Origin: Bacteroidota bacterium
Lineage (GTDB): Bacteria; Bacteroidota; Bacteroidia; Bacteroidales; UBA1715
Reading direction: 5' to 3'
DNA length: 40,259 nucleotides
Assembly (NCBI GenBank): GCA_009786075.1
Contig: WQTX01000013.1
Location: 1 to 40,259 of the forward strand
The translations under genes and the position numbers were made by a program. The notes beneath the pieces were generated by a model that was not told the DNA's origin, did not search any database, and worked only from the letters and a program-made list of their open reading frames with translations. Numbering within the stretch: position 1 is the first letter of the stretch; each line of letters starts with the position of its first letter. This document shows positions 25,255 to 33,575 of the stretch, piece after piece.

Positions 25255-26697
25255 ATGAGATCAAGAACACATTCTAATTTATTTTATCGCTTCATTCTAA
25301 AAATGAAGATAGTGTTGATGTTTTTTTTATTTGTTCATTCTTTATTTGGACAAAGTTTTGTTCTTCCAGCAGTCACCCCTATGATAGTAATAGGTGGAAT
25401 TTATTATGGAAAAACAGCCGTAATTAATAAAAATGATAATTTAAAAATGCAATTAGCTATTTTAGATTATGATCTTTCTACTCAAACAATGAAAATGCAA
25501 TTTGGAAATAAAGCTTACTACAGCAATATCCCGACTTGGCAACTCATACCTTTGGTCAAATATGTAGAATCAAATGATCCAATAATTTTAAGTATAACCA
25601 TGTTGGAATCAAATGACAAAATGATAAGACCTATTCATTATCATCCAGCTTTCGCTAATACAATATTGGGGTTACGGTTCTTACAAGCTGATTTATTATA
25701 TACTCGAGCATATGAAGAATTAGAACCTCGACTATTGAATATTTTTGCAGATGGTGAAACTGATTTTTCTGCTACATCTAAACCATACCACTTGGGGAAT
25801 GATGATTCATATATGTTAACAGATTTGCATTCAGATATAGAATTCAAAACATTAGAAAATCAGTTTTATTTGACAGGAGAACCTTATTATTTATTTACTC
25901 AAAATGCTTATGATTTAAATCACTATTTGCATATAATAAGAAATCACGTAGGTAAACAAATAGATCAAAAAGAATTTTATCCTCTAAAAACAATATTAGA
26001 AAATAACACTGAAAATTTTTCTTGGGAATGGGAAAAACTCCATAACACAATTGATTTTATGTATACAAAAACATATGCTACAAAAGTGGCAAAACGATTA
26101 AGAAAATTAATAGTAGATGAAGACATTAGTCCAAACGACACCGAATTGTATACATATTCTTACTATATAAACAATGTTTATGAAAAAATACTTTTATTAG
26201 AAAAGGCTTCCGAATATGACTATAATTTTATAGATGCCAGTCAATTTAAAGACCATTTTGATTGGTTGCACAAAGAATTCCCCGAAAGACAGTCAATAAA
26301 AGAAATATGTGAAATTGATAAAAATGTAACATCCGCACTCTCAGATTCAACTTTACACAAAGGTAATTATGCTAAAAATATTGCAGCATTAAAGTTAGAA
26401 CCGATACAAGAGCTATATGTAATATCCCAGATTGCTTTGAAAAAAGAAATATCAGCAATTACAGTTCCAACTTCTCTAAAATTTATTGATGAAAATGTAT
26501 TTAGTTATAATCCAAATGCGATGAATGCTTGCATACAAGCAATGCGTTGGTCTGCATTATTCAGAAATTTAAAATCGGCAAATCCAAAAGAGTGGAACAA
26601 GTTTGTAAATAAAGTTTCTTCTTTCGATGATTCTTCTTTTAAAATAAATACTCCTAAAAATTTAAAAGTTAAAACAAGAAGTTATTATGATTACTGA
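25255..26697 (+). CDS. Exported TIR-partner protein, copy 1 (unrecognised family)
   Basis: I placed the start at the ATG in AAAATCATG, because the same upstream motif precedes the paralog at 28201. It yields a signal peptide (core MKIVLMFFLFVHSLFGQ) and 480 residues. Conserved blocks shared with the paralog are IPTWQLIPLVKYV (Trp near 95), HYHPAFANTILGLRFLQADLL (near 128), MLTDLHSDIEF, FYLTGEPYYLF and, close to the C-terminus, YNPNAMNACIQAMRWSALFRNLK. The central part, about 100 residues longer than in the paralog, is helical. I know no named family for it. Its stop overlaps the start of the TIR-TPR gene by 11 bases, so the two are translationally coupled. It could be a secreted sensor or effector for the cytosolic TIR protein. 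Confidence 0.8.
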   Translation: MRSRTHSNLFYRFILKMKIVLMFFLFVHSLFGQSFVLPAVTPMIVIGGIYYGKTAVINKNDNLKMQLAILDYDLSTQTMKMQFGNKAYYSNIPTWQLIPLVKYVESNDPIILSITMLESNDKMIRPIHYHPAFANTILGLRFLQADLLYTRAYEELEPRLLNIFADGETDFSATSKPYHLGNDDSYMLTDLHSDIEFKTLENQFYLTGEPYYLFTQNAYDLNHYLHIIRNHVGKQIDQKEFYPLKTILENNTENFSWEWEKLHNTIDFMYTKTYATKVAKRLRKLIVDEDISPNDTELYTYSYYINNVYEKILLLEKASEYDYNFIDASQFKDHFDWLHKEFPERQSIKEICEIDKNVTSALSDSTLHKGNYAKNIAALKLEPIQELYVISQIALKKEISAITVPTSLKFIDENVFSYNPNAMNACIQAMRWSALFRNLKSANPKEWNKFVNKVSSFDDSSFKINTPKNLKVKTRSYYDY

Positions 26698-28165
26698 TGT
26701 TTATCATAATAGAAAAGAAGATGTTATTCCAAAAAAGAATAACATCTTCTTTAGTTACACATGGAAAGACCGAGCAATTGCCATGCGCATTTATTATGAC
26801 CTTGTTCGCTCCGATTTACTAGTATGGCGAGATCAAGTGGATGGTCTTCCCACCCATAATTTCAAAGAGGAAATTATACAAGAAATTGATAATTGTGATT
26901 ATTTTGTTTTTTTAGACAGCGTTAATTATCGAACATCCTATTGGTGTGAGGAAGAAATAAAATATTTTTTTCAAATTAAAAAGTCTGAAGCCTCAAAAAA
27001 AATAATCCGATGTTTAGTGCAAGACGAAAAAGAAACGCACGCGGTCAAAGAATTATTTTATGAACAAAATTATCATAATTACTTTGACTTTACAGGTTTT
27101 GATGTCTATGATAATGATGGAAAATATAATACTGCAATAAATAGGTTGTGCTTTTCATTGGGGAGCGAGTTTATTCCATGGGCAAATATTGATAGTGAAA
27201 AAGATATAGAAGATGAAATATCTGCATTCCCTATTTCTGATTTAGATAGAACCACAATTTTAAAAGCATACGATGTTTTTAAAACACATTCCATGATGTT
27301 GTTTCCAAATGCGAAAAAGCATCTTGAAATTTTAATTGAGGACTTGAAATATGTGAAAATTATTGGTAATAGTAATCAAAATAAAAAAATTAATTCGTTC
27401 TATTTCAATTTAATTCTTATTCAGATAGAAATAAAAGATAATAATCTTGAACGGGCATTGCAAATTTGTAAAGAGATGATTACAAATTTCAGTTCAGACC
27501 CACGCACATGGAATAGTCTTGCAGTAGTTTACGCAGAAATGTTTAAAACTAAAGAAGCTTTAAATTATATTGAAAAAGCATTAGCACTGTTTGATGCTCA
27601 AACCGGAAAATTCTCAGAAAAACAAAAAATAGTTTTTCTATCAAACAAAATACGATTTCTTTTGAAAGCAGGCAAAAGCACGGATGCTTTAATCTTGCAG
27701 AAAGAATTGTTCTTTAATAAAAAATCTCATTTACTACTAACTCCGGAAGACTATTTATTGATGGTATCGTGCTATTTTATGTGTAATATGTATCAAGAGG
27801 CTTTGCCTTACTTATTGGAAGGACTTGACAAATTTTACGGAGACTCTCCATTGCATTCTCAACTTGGGCTTTACTATTATTATGTACAAAGAGATTACTT
27901 TAAAGCCATTGAACAACTTGAGATTGCTCATAGATATGAACCTCAGGTCATTCGTTATTGCCAAGAATTAATAACTCTTTATTTATTGTCATGTAACAGA
28001 GATAAATTAAGTTCTATCCTGCCTGAAATTTCAAATTTATCGCCCAAAACAGATGAGGATTTTTTTTGCTTGGGAAAAATTTATGAGCAAATTGGAGATA
28101 AATCGAAATCGAAATTTTATTATAAACAATGTAATCGAAATTATTGGGAGAAACTAATAAAATAA
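26687..28165 (+). CDS. TIR-domain protein with C-terminal TPR repeats, copy 1
   Basis: This 492-residue protein is predicted cytosolic. A TIR domain occupies residues about 17-150: box 1 IFFSYTWKDRAIAMRIYYDL, WRDQVDGLPTHNF, then DYFVFLDSVNYRTSYWCEEEI, where Glu90 (four residues after Trp86) matches the catalytic glutamate of NAD-cleaving TIR enzymes such as SARM1. Residues about 230-490 are TPR-like helix pairs (LERALQICKEMITNFSSDPRTWNSLAVVYAEMFKTKEALNYIEKALALF; DYFKAIEQLEIAHRYEPQVIRYCQELITLYL). TPRs would bind a partner or the trigger. It starts inside the end of the exported-partner gene. NADase activity is an inference from the motif. Confidence 0.88.
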   Translation: MITDVYHNRKEDVIPKKNNIFFSYTWKDRAIAMRIYYDLVRSDLLVWRDQVDGLPTHNFKEEIIQEIDNCDYFVFLDSVNYRTSYWCEEEIKYFFQIKKSEASKKIIRCLVQDEKETHAVKELFYEQNYHNYFDFTGFDVYDNDGKYNTAINRLCFSLGSEFIPWANIDSEKDIEDEISAFPISDLDRTTILKAYDVFKTHSMMLFPNAKKHLEILIEDLKYVKIIGNSNQNKKINSFYFNLILIQIEIKDNNLERALQICKEMITNFSSDPRTWNSLAVVYAEMFKTKEALNYIEKALALFDAQTGKFSEKQKIVFLSNKIRFLLKAGKSTDALILQKELFFNKKSHLLLTPEDYLLMVSCYFMCNMYQEALPYLLEGLDKFYGDSPLHSQLGLYYYYVQRDYFKAIEQLEIAHRYEPQVIRYCQELITLYLLSCNRDKLSSILPEISNLSPKTDEDFFCLGKIYEQIGDKSKSKFYYKQCNRNYWEKLIK

Positions 28166-28200
28166 AATCATACAACTATTAATTTAATAAATTGAAAATC

Positions 28201-29337
28201 ATGAAAACACTAAAATTGAAAAAAGTGCTATTATTTTGTTTGATGGCGCTTACATGTATGAGTTCTTGGTCTCAGGAGTTTTGGAAATTTGGGAATAAAT
28301 ATGCAGCACTTGTAGCATCACCGACAACTCCACTCTTAGAAAGAATGCAAAAAGAAAAGAGTTTGAATAGTTTAAATTTTGTATCAAAAGTAGGAGGCGT
28401 AGCTTTCCTTGCAGAAGCAGAACCTAATGATACAATTAAAAATGAAAATATAAAGATTGCATATAATGTAAATAAGCCTGATGGCTATCGTTTGGAAATA
28501 ACAATAGGGGAAAAAACACTAAGTCCTTATCTTCCGGATTGGCAATTAATACCTATTGTTAAATATGTCAACAGTGATTATAACGCATGTGTTTCTCTCT
28601 TTGGAGAAAATGGAAATAATTCTTCCTATGAAATAACCTATCATCCCGCTTTCAATAATACATTGCTGGGTATACGTTTATTACAAGCAGATATTGCGTT
28701 AATGGATTTGAGTGTGAATTGGCAACTTCCAACATTTAATTCGAATCAAATTTTGGGAGAAGGAGAAAGCATAAAAAATAAGAATTCTTGGCAAGAAGAT
28801 GCTATGAAAATCCAAAACTTAACGCATGCAGGAAATTTTAGTGCTTGGGTTTTAACGGATGATGACACAAGAGTTGTTTTTAATATTCAAAACAATACAT
28901 TTAGTATGACAGGAACCCCATACTATCATTTTTGGAGATACGGCGCAGGTCTCAGAGAAAAACAGGCAAAAAGAAATAATTTAGTTTCTGAGTATAATGC
29001 CCAAGTAAAACTATATAATACAGGAAGAGGAAATCAGGCGCAGATTGAGCAAAATTTGAAAAAAATAAAACAAGAAATGGAAGAGTTGGATAAAAGTATT
29101 GACAAAGAGGTTACTGCCGATTACGCCACTATAAACAAACTGAAAAATAAATATGACTTATTGGAGCAATATAACCCATGTGTGTATTCAGCAATAAAAA
29201 ATGTAATGCAATATTCCGCATTTTTTAGGTATGTAAAAAAGAAAGACCCAACAAATTGGGACACATTTTACAACAGATGTTCATCTGTACATATTAAACC
29301 AGTAGTAAAAACCCCAACAAGATTTCCAAAAAAATGA
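28201..29337 (+). CDS. Exported TIR-partner protein, copy 2 (unrecognised family)
   Basis: The ATG at 28201 follows AAAATC, as in copy 1, and is preferred to an in-frame TTG at 28192. The 378-residue protein has signal peptide MKTLKLKKVLLFCLMALTCMSSWSQ. It shares with copy 1 the blocks LPDWQLIPIVKYV (Trp near 114), TYHPAFNNTLLGIRLLQAD (near 146), VLTDDDTRVVF, SMTGTPYYHFW and YNPCVYSAIKNVMQYSAFFRYVKKKDPTNWDTF. Between about 270 and 320 is a coiled-coil-like stretch (LREKQAKRNNLVSEYNAQVK, IEQNLKKIKQEMEELDKSI). It begins 35 bases after the first TIR-TPR gene, and its stop overlaps the next TIR gene by four bases (ATGA). It is a member of the same unnamed family. Confidence 0.82.
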   Translation: MKTLKLKKVLLFCLMALTCMSSWSQEFWKFGNKYAALVASPTTPLLERMQKEKSLNSLNFVSKVGGVAFLAEAEPNDTIKNENIKIAYNVNKPDGYRLEITIGEKTLSPYLPDWQLIPIVKYVNSDYNACVSLFGENGNNSSYEITYHPAFNNTLLGIRLLQADIALMDLSVNWQLPTFNSNQILGEGESIKNKNSWQEDAMKIQNLTHAGNFSAWVLTDDDTRVVFNIQNNTFSMTGTPYYHFWRYGAGLREKQAKRNNLVSEYNAQVKLYNTGRGNQAQIEQNLKKIKQEMEELDKSIDKEVTADYATINKLKNKYDLLEQYNPCVYSAIKNVMQYSAFFRYVKKKDPTNWDTFYNRCSSVHIKPVVKTPTRFPKK

Positions 29338-30827
29338 ATGATATTTTTATAAGTTATTCAGCTCGTGATAGTGTATTTGCATTTCGTATATATCGCGACT
29401 TACACAGGTCAGGTCTAGAATCAGGTCTAAAAGTGTATTTATTTGAAGATAATAGAGACAGTGGAGTAGATTTTGAAAAAGAAATTCACTCCATGATTGA
29501 CCAATCTCATACAATTTGTCTAATTGATAGCCCCAATGCCAGAAAATCGCAATGGGTCAAAAAAGAATGTGAGTATGCTATATCTTCTGGAAAGAGAATA
29601 ATTCCATGTATAATTGCAAAACAAGGAGGGGTGCATTTCAAATTGTCATTTTGGAGATTCCTCATTGCGTTTGAAAAACAGGGAGATTGGTTTTCTAAAG
29701 ATTTATTATTTCCCAATCAAACTACGGTCAGAGCGATAGATTTTAGCCATTTGGATGATAAAGAAGGTAGCCATTTGGATAATAAAGAAGAATACAAACG
29801 TGCTATTATTTCATTATGCAAAACTTTAAAGGTTGATTTCAAGCCAAAGTCAAAAGTCCCGCAAGCCAGGGATTTTGAAAAAGAAATTGCTCGATTAAAG
29901 TTACCGGATGAAGTAAAACAGTTCTTGATTAATGACTATGAAAATTTTTACTCAGCACATTTATTTGGTTTATCTACTCAAAAAAGCAGAATTGAAAATT
30001 TGATGCAAGACTGCAAAAAATATTGCGAAAAGCATGAAACGAATAAAAAGAGTATATTAATTTGTCATTTGGCATTGGGAGAAATTTATGCTGACAACAA
30101 TGAAGATAGTAAGGCTTTAAAAGTCTTTGAAGAAGCGTGTAAAGAGTTTCCTGATGATGCTCGTCCTTGGGCAGCTATAAGTGCAGCTCATTTTTACTTG
30201 TCAAACTATCAAGAATCGCTAGAGGCGATTGAAAATTCTATTCAAATTATAGAAAAAAATCCTGACAGTGAATATTTGCAACAACATAAGGATGAAATGC
30301 TTTATAATAAAATACAAATACTTATTCAACTTCAACAATTTGATGAAGTATATTCGCTACTCAATCAAGACCATATAGATTTATCAAAGCCGGAATATTT
30401 ATCTGCAAAAATTATATTGGCATTACAATTTAATCATAACTTTAGTTCTGAGTATCAAAAATTAAGCAAAAAATATTATTCATTTAATTTGAATCCTAAT
30501 CAACTAAATAGAATTATTGGTGATTTGGAATCCCGCTTAGGACAATTCTATGTCAACTCCAATATTGAAAAATCATTACATCATTTTGATATTGCACGAA
30601 AAGCACAACCAACTAATATCCAGTATCATGCAGATTATTTTTTAGTAAAAAAAAGCATTAACAAATTGACCGTTCCAGAAATGAGAAACGTTTTAAAATC
30701 TCTTAACCCTCAAACAGATGTTGAATATTACTATTATGGACTAATTCATTTTCTTTCGAATAATAACACCGAATCACGATATTATTATGAGAAAAGTAAA
30801 ATGTACCAATGGGGTTATTATAACTAA
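29334..30827 (+). CDS. TIR-domain protein with C-terminal TPR repeats, copy 2
   Basis: This 497-residue cytosolic paralog of the protein at 26687-28165 has an N-terminal TIR: box 1 DIFISYSARDSVFAFRIYRDL, FEDNRDSGVDFEKEI, then HTICLIDSPNARKSQWVKKECEYAI with Glu78 at the catalytic position. The region after the TIR contains a tandem SHLDDKEG/SHLDNKEE duplication. Residues about 225-490 are TPR-like (KALKVFEEACKEFPDDARPWAAISAAHFYLSNYQESLEAIENSIQII; KSLHHFDIARKAQPTNIQYHADYFLV). It overlaps the upstream exported-partner gene by ATGA, repeating the coupled arrangement of the first cassette. The predicted function is a TPR-regulated TIR enzyme or scaffold. Confidence 0.88.
   Translation: MNDIFISYSARDSVFAFRIYRDLHRSGLESGLKVYLFEDNRDSGVDFEKEIHSMIDQSHTICLIDSPNARKSQWVKKECEYAISSGKRIIPCIIAKQGGVHFKLSFWRFLIAFEKQGDWFSKDLLFPNQTTVRAIDFSHLDDKEGSHLDNKEEYKRAIISLCKTLKVDFKPKSKVPQARDFEKEIARLKLPDEVKQFLINDYENFYSAHLFGLSTQKSRIENLMQDCKKYCEKHETNKKSILICHLALGEIYADNNEDSKALKVFEEACKEFPDDARPWAAISAAHFYLSNYQESLEAIENSIQIIEKNPDSEYLQQHKDEMLYNKIQILIQLQQFDEVYSLLNQDHIDLSKPEYLSAKIILALQFNHNFSSEYQKLSKKYYSFNLNPNQLNRIIGDLESRLGQFYVNSNIEKSLHHFDIARKAQPTNIQYHADYFLVKKSINKLTVPEMRNVLKSLNPQTDVEYYYYGLIHFLSNNNTESRYYYEKSKMYQWGYYN
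29745..29792. repeat. In-frame 24-bp tandem duplication within TIR gene copy 2
   Basis: Two adjacent 24-bp units beginning AGCCATTTGGAT (29745-29768 and 29769-29792) differ at three positions. They encode SHLDDKEG then SHLDNKEE in the linker after the TIR domain; the paralog lacks the duplication. Confidence 0.85.
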
Positions 30828-30857
30828 TTAATTATCTGAAAATAATTTGACTTCTTT

Positions 30858-31952
30858 ATGGCAACTAAATATGATCACTATGCTTTTATAAGCTACAACC
30901 ACAATGATAAAGAAGATGTTATTTGGCTGCAAAATAGCATAGAAAAATATTCTATACCCACTAAGCTGTTAAAGCAACACAATATTATTGATCCTCCCCA
31001 AAAAATAAAAACTTTCAGGGACGATACAGATATGCCAATTGGCACAAATCTTTCCGAAACCATAAAAGAAGAACTTCGGAGGTCAAAATATTTAATCGTT
31101 TGTTGTTCGTTAAATGCGACAAACTCCTTTTGGGTAAGTAAAGAAATAGAATATTTTAAAGAATTAAAACGAGAACAAAATATTATTCCTATTATTATTG
31201 AAAAAAAGCCTGCCGAAATTTCCAATATTGAAGAAAAAACATATCCCAAAGGATTGTCAAAAGAACGGTTAGGCGTAAAATTATATGATAATGGAGACAA
31301 TAAAGCCGGAAAACAGTTAGCATTATCAAAAATAATTGCCGGATTGTTTGGGTTACCTCCTGATGTAATTATTCAGCGAGACAAGCAAAGAGAATCTAAA
31401 ATAAAATGGGCATGGGGTATCGGAATTACGACATTAATAGTTACCTTATCTACATTCTCAATTGTTTTATACGATCAAAATAAAAATATTTCTTCTCAAT
31501 TATTTTTTCAAAAATCATTGACAAGCGAAAAGGTAGATAATACAAAAGCTTTACGTTACGCTGAAAAATCATATGAAATTAATCAAAATACGTTGGCTTT
31601 GGAAAGAATATCGACTCTCCGGAATAATTATTTCCTTTGGGACCAATTTAATAGTGATATTTCTGATACTTTTAAAATTATACCACATTTTATAACTTTT
31701 AGAGGTGATTCTTTTCCTCCGCAAGATATTGGATATTTTGCAGATTCCAGCCTCATAATGGTATTTTGTTCTAAAACAAAAAAAATTGAATTATGGAAAC
31801 ATGATACTTGTATAGATTCAAATTATTTTAATACAATATTAAAGGCTAATCCAATCTTATCTTCAAAAAAGCCAGATGATTTATTTACAATAGGTTTTAT
31901 TAAAAATGATTTACAGGCTTTATCCTTTAATAAGGATAAAAAATCTATCTGA
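30858..31952 (+). CDS. TIR-transmembrane protein, N-terminal part of a frameshifted TIR-WD40 gene
   Basis: This 364-residue reading has an N-terminal TIR of a different subtype from the two TIR-TPR proteins. It reads HYAFISYNHNDKEDVIWLQNSIEKYSIP, then FRDDTDMPIGTNLSETIKEEL and YLIVCCSLNATNSFWVSKEIEYF with Glu96 at the catalytic position. A single transmembrane helix follows at about 184-205 (WAWGIGITTLIVTLSTFSIVLY), then a LRYAEKSYEINQNTLALERI helical segment common between the membrane helix and propeller in TIR-WD40 proteins. The frame ends at a TGA just after an A6 run at 31938-31943. One added base would join it to the WD40-like reading at 31988-33538, giving about 893 residues. Confidence 0.85.
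   Translation: MATKYDHYAFISYNHNDKEDVIWLQNSIEKYSIPTKLLKQHNIIDPPQKIKTFRDDTDMPIGTNLSETIKEELRRSKYLIVCCSLNATNSFWVSKEIEYFKELKREQNIIPIIIEKKPAEISNIEEKTYPKGLSKERLGVKLYDNGDNKAGKQLALSKIIAGLFGLPPDVIIQRDKQRESKIKWAWGIGITTLIVTLSTFSIVLYDQNKNISSQLFFQKSLTSEKVDNTKALRYAEKSYEINQNTLALERISTLRNNYFLWDQFNSDISDTFKIIPHFITFRGDSFPPQDIGYFADSSLIMVFCSKTKKIELWKHDTCIDSNYFNTILKANPILSSKKPDDLFTIGFIKNDLQALSFNKDKKSI
31937..31952 (+). other. Frameshift site in the TIR-TM-WD40 gene
   Basis: Codons GAT AAA AAA TCT ATC TGA end the first frame. With seven A instead of six the reading continues as DKKIYLTNFSIQNPQCIVLD straight into the downstream propeller frame, which is open from 31940. The total span of 2681 bases plus one is divisible by three. 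A lost base (mutation, phase-variable run or assembly error) is the simplest explanation. Confidence 0.88.
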
Positions 31953-31987
31953 CAAATTTTTCTATTCAAAATCCACAATGTATTGTC

Positions 31988-33538
31988 TTGGATAGCCTTT
32001 CTAGCGGACAAGCTGTTTTTAGGATATTTGACAATAGAACAAAGTTAATTATTTATTCCCCCGAAAGCGACAAAGCTATACTTTACAATTCCGTATCATA
32101 CAATGGAGAGAGTTCTAAAAAAGATATTCCTATCAATAACATTAAAGATATTCAATATTCGGATAAACATAAATTACTCTTTGTTTCCACTCCGAATAAA
32201 GTTTTCGTATTAGATTTTTCAGGAAACCTTCTTGGTGAATTCAACGGACATGTATCGTGGCATTGGTGGAATGCACAATTTTCTTCCGGTGGAGATAGTA
32301 TACTTATGGTATGTACAGTCAATAAATGTTGTAAATGGGTTGCTCCATTAAAAAGAAATATTAATCAACTATTTGAATTATACGATGATGTCGTGTATGA
32401 TGTTGTCTTTCATGATAATTTTTTTTTAACATTATCTAAAAATAAAATGGCAAAAGACAGCTATAATAAATTAATATTGTGGGCAAAAGACGGATCAAAA
32501 ATATCGACTATCTATAATAATCGAGATGCGAACGAATATATAAATAGTGCATCATTCTCTTCAGATGGAAAGAGAATAATCACAGTATCTTACTCAAATA
32601 CAGAATATAAAAGTAATTTTCGTGAATATGACCTATCCGGAAACGAAATATTTAATGTGGAAATTCATGGGCATGTCAAAAATGTATTTTATTCCGGATC
32701 ATCTGATAAAATTTGGTTTTATAGTCGCGAAAATAAATTGATATTTGTGGATAAAAAGGGAAAAAAAACAGAAAAAGATTATAAGCCAAAATATTATAAA
32801 CCTGTTACAGGCTTGAAAAGAATTTTATTTAATACTGCACTCACAGTTAACCCCAATGATGATCTGGTGTTGTCTCTTTTTAAAATTCCGAATAATAATA
32901 TACCCGAAAAAATAGAAACAATTCTTGTAAGCGAGAATTATTATATTGTTGCTACACACGATAATACATTTGTATTGTTAAATTCCGAAGGAGCTATATT
33001 GCATAAAGAAAACTTTAAGTCAAAAATAAAAAATGTTGTACTATCTCAAGATGAGTCATATTTTGCAATATCCGGTTTAAATAAAGTTCAATTCTATAGA
33101 ACACAAAAGACAAAATGTATTTTAACTAAAAGTTTTGATTCCCTCAATATAATAAATGTAACAATAACTCCAATTAACAACTATTTTTCTATTCAAGATT
33201 CAAAACAAACTTTCCTGTACAATAATTCAGGAAAATTAATTTTAAGCGGTCCTGTCATGGAGAATCATAATAAGTTTGAAATATCGAATGACGAAAATTA
33301 CATCATATTCAAATCTACGGCTTTCGCGGAAGTCTGGGATATAAATAAAAGATTCAAAATTAATGTTTTAAAAGGGAAAACAGGGATCAACTATTGGGGA
33401 TATGCCAAGTTCTTCCCTGATAATAATTATATTTTCAATACTTATGGAACATTATACCCTGTTATTTGGGAAATGCCTTTTGAGACATTAAGATGGCTGC
33501 AAAATGCAACTATTTCTCAATTAAACAAAGATGATTAG
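31988..33538 (+). CDS. WD40-like beta-propeller, C-terminal part of the frameshifted TIR gene
   Basis: If translated separately it would start at TTG 31988 (516 residues), but no ribosome-binding site is evident and the frame is open upstream to 31940, so it is better read as the C-terminal domain of the TIR-TM protein. Repeated strand blocks of propeller type are visible: FVLDFSGNLLGEFNGHVSWHWWNAQFSSGGDSILM, INSASFSSDGKRIITVSY, REYDLSGNEIFNVEIHGHVKNVFY, VVLSQDESYFAISGLNKVQFY, KFEISNDENYIIFKSTAFAEVWDIN and GYAKFFPDNNYIFNTYGTLYPVIWEMPF. Placed after a membrane helix, it would lie outside or at the membrane as a sensor. It overlaps the upstream end of the lipoprotein leader by a few bases. Confidence 0.8.
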   Translation: MDSLSSGQAVFRIFDNRTKLIIYSPESDKAILYNSVSYNGESSKKDIPINNIKDIQYSDKHKLLFVSTPNKVFVLDFSGNLLGEFNGHVSWHWWNAQFSSGGDSILMVCTVNKCCKWVAPLKRNINQLFELYDDVVYDVVFHDNFFLTLSKNKMAKDSYNKLILWAKDGSKISTIYNNRDANEYINSASFSSDGKRIITVSYSNTEYKSNFREYDLSGNEIFNVEIHGHVKNVFYSGSSDKIWFYSRENKLIFVDKKGKKTEKDYKPKYYKPVTGLKRILFNTALTVNPNDDLVLSLFKIPNNNIPEKIETILVSENYYIVATHDNTFVLLNSEGAILHKENFKSKIKNVVLSQDESYFAISGLNKVQFYRTQKTKCILTKSFDSLNIINVTITPINNYFSIQDSKQTFLYNNSGKLILSGPVMENHNKFEISNDENYIIFKSTAFAEVWDINKRFKINVLKGKTGINYWGYAKFFPDNNYIFNTYGTLYPVIWEMPFETLRWLQNATISQLNKDD

Positions 33539-33575
33539 ATCATGTCAACAACTTAAAACTAATGTGCAGATTAAT

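Noticed and set aside
31937-31952. Programmed -1 ribosomal frameshifting between the TIR-TM and WD40-like frames
   Set aside because: The site reads T AAA AAA T, which does not fit the X XXY YYZ slippery pattern, and I see no obvious downstream stem-loop. Loss of one A is simpler, though transcriptional slippage cannot be excluded.
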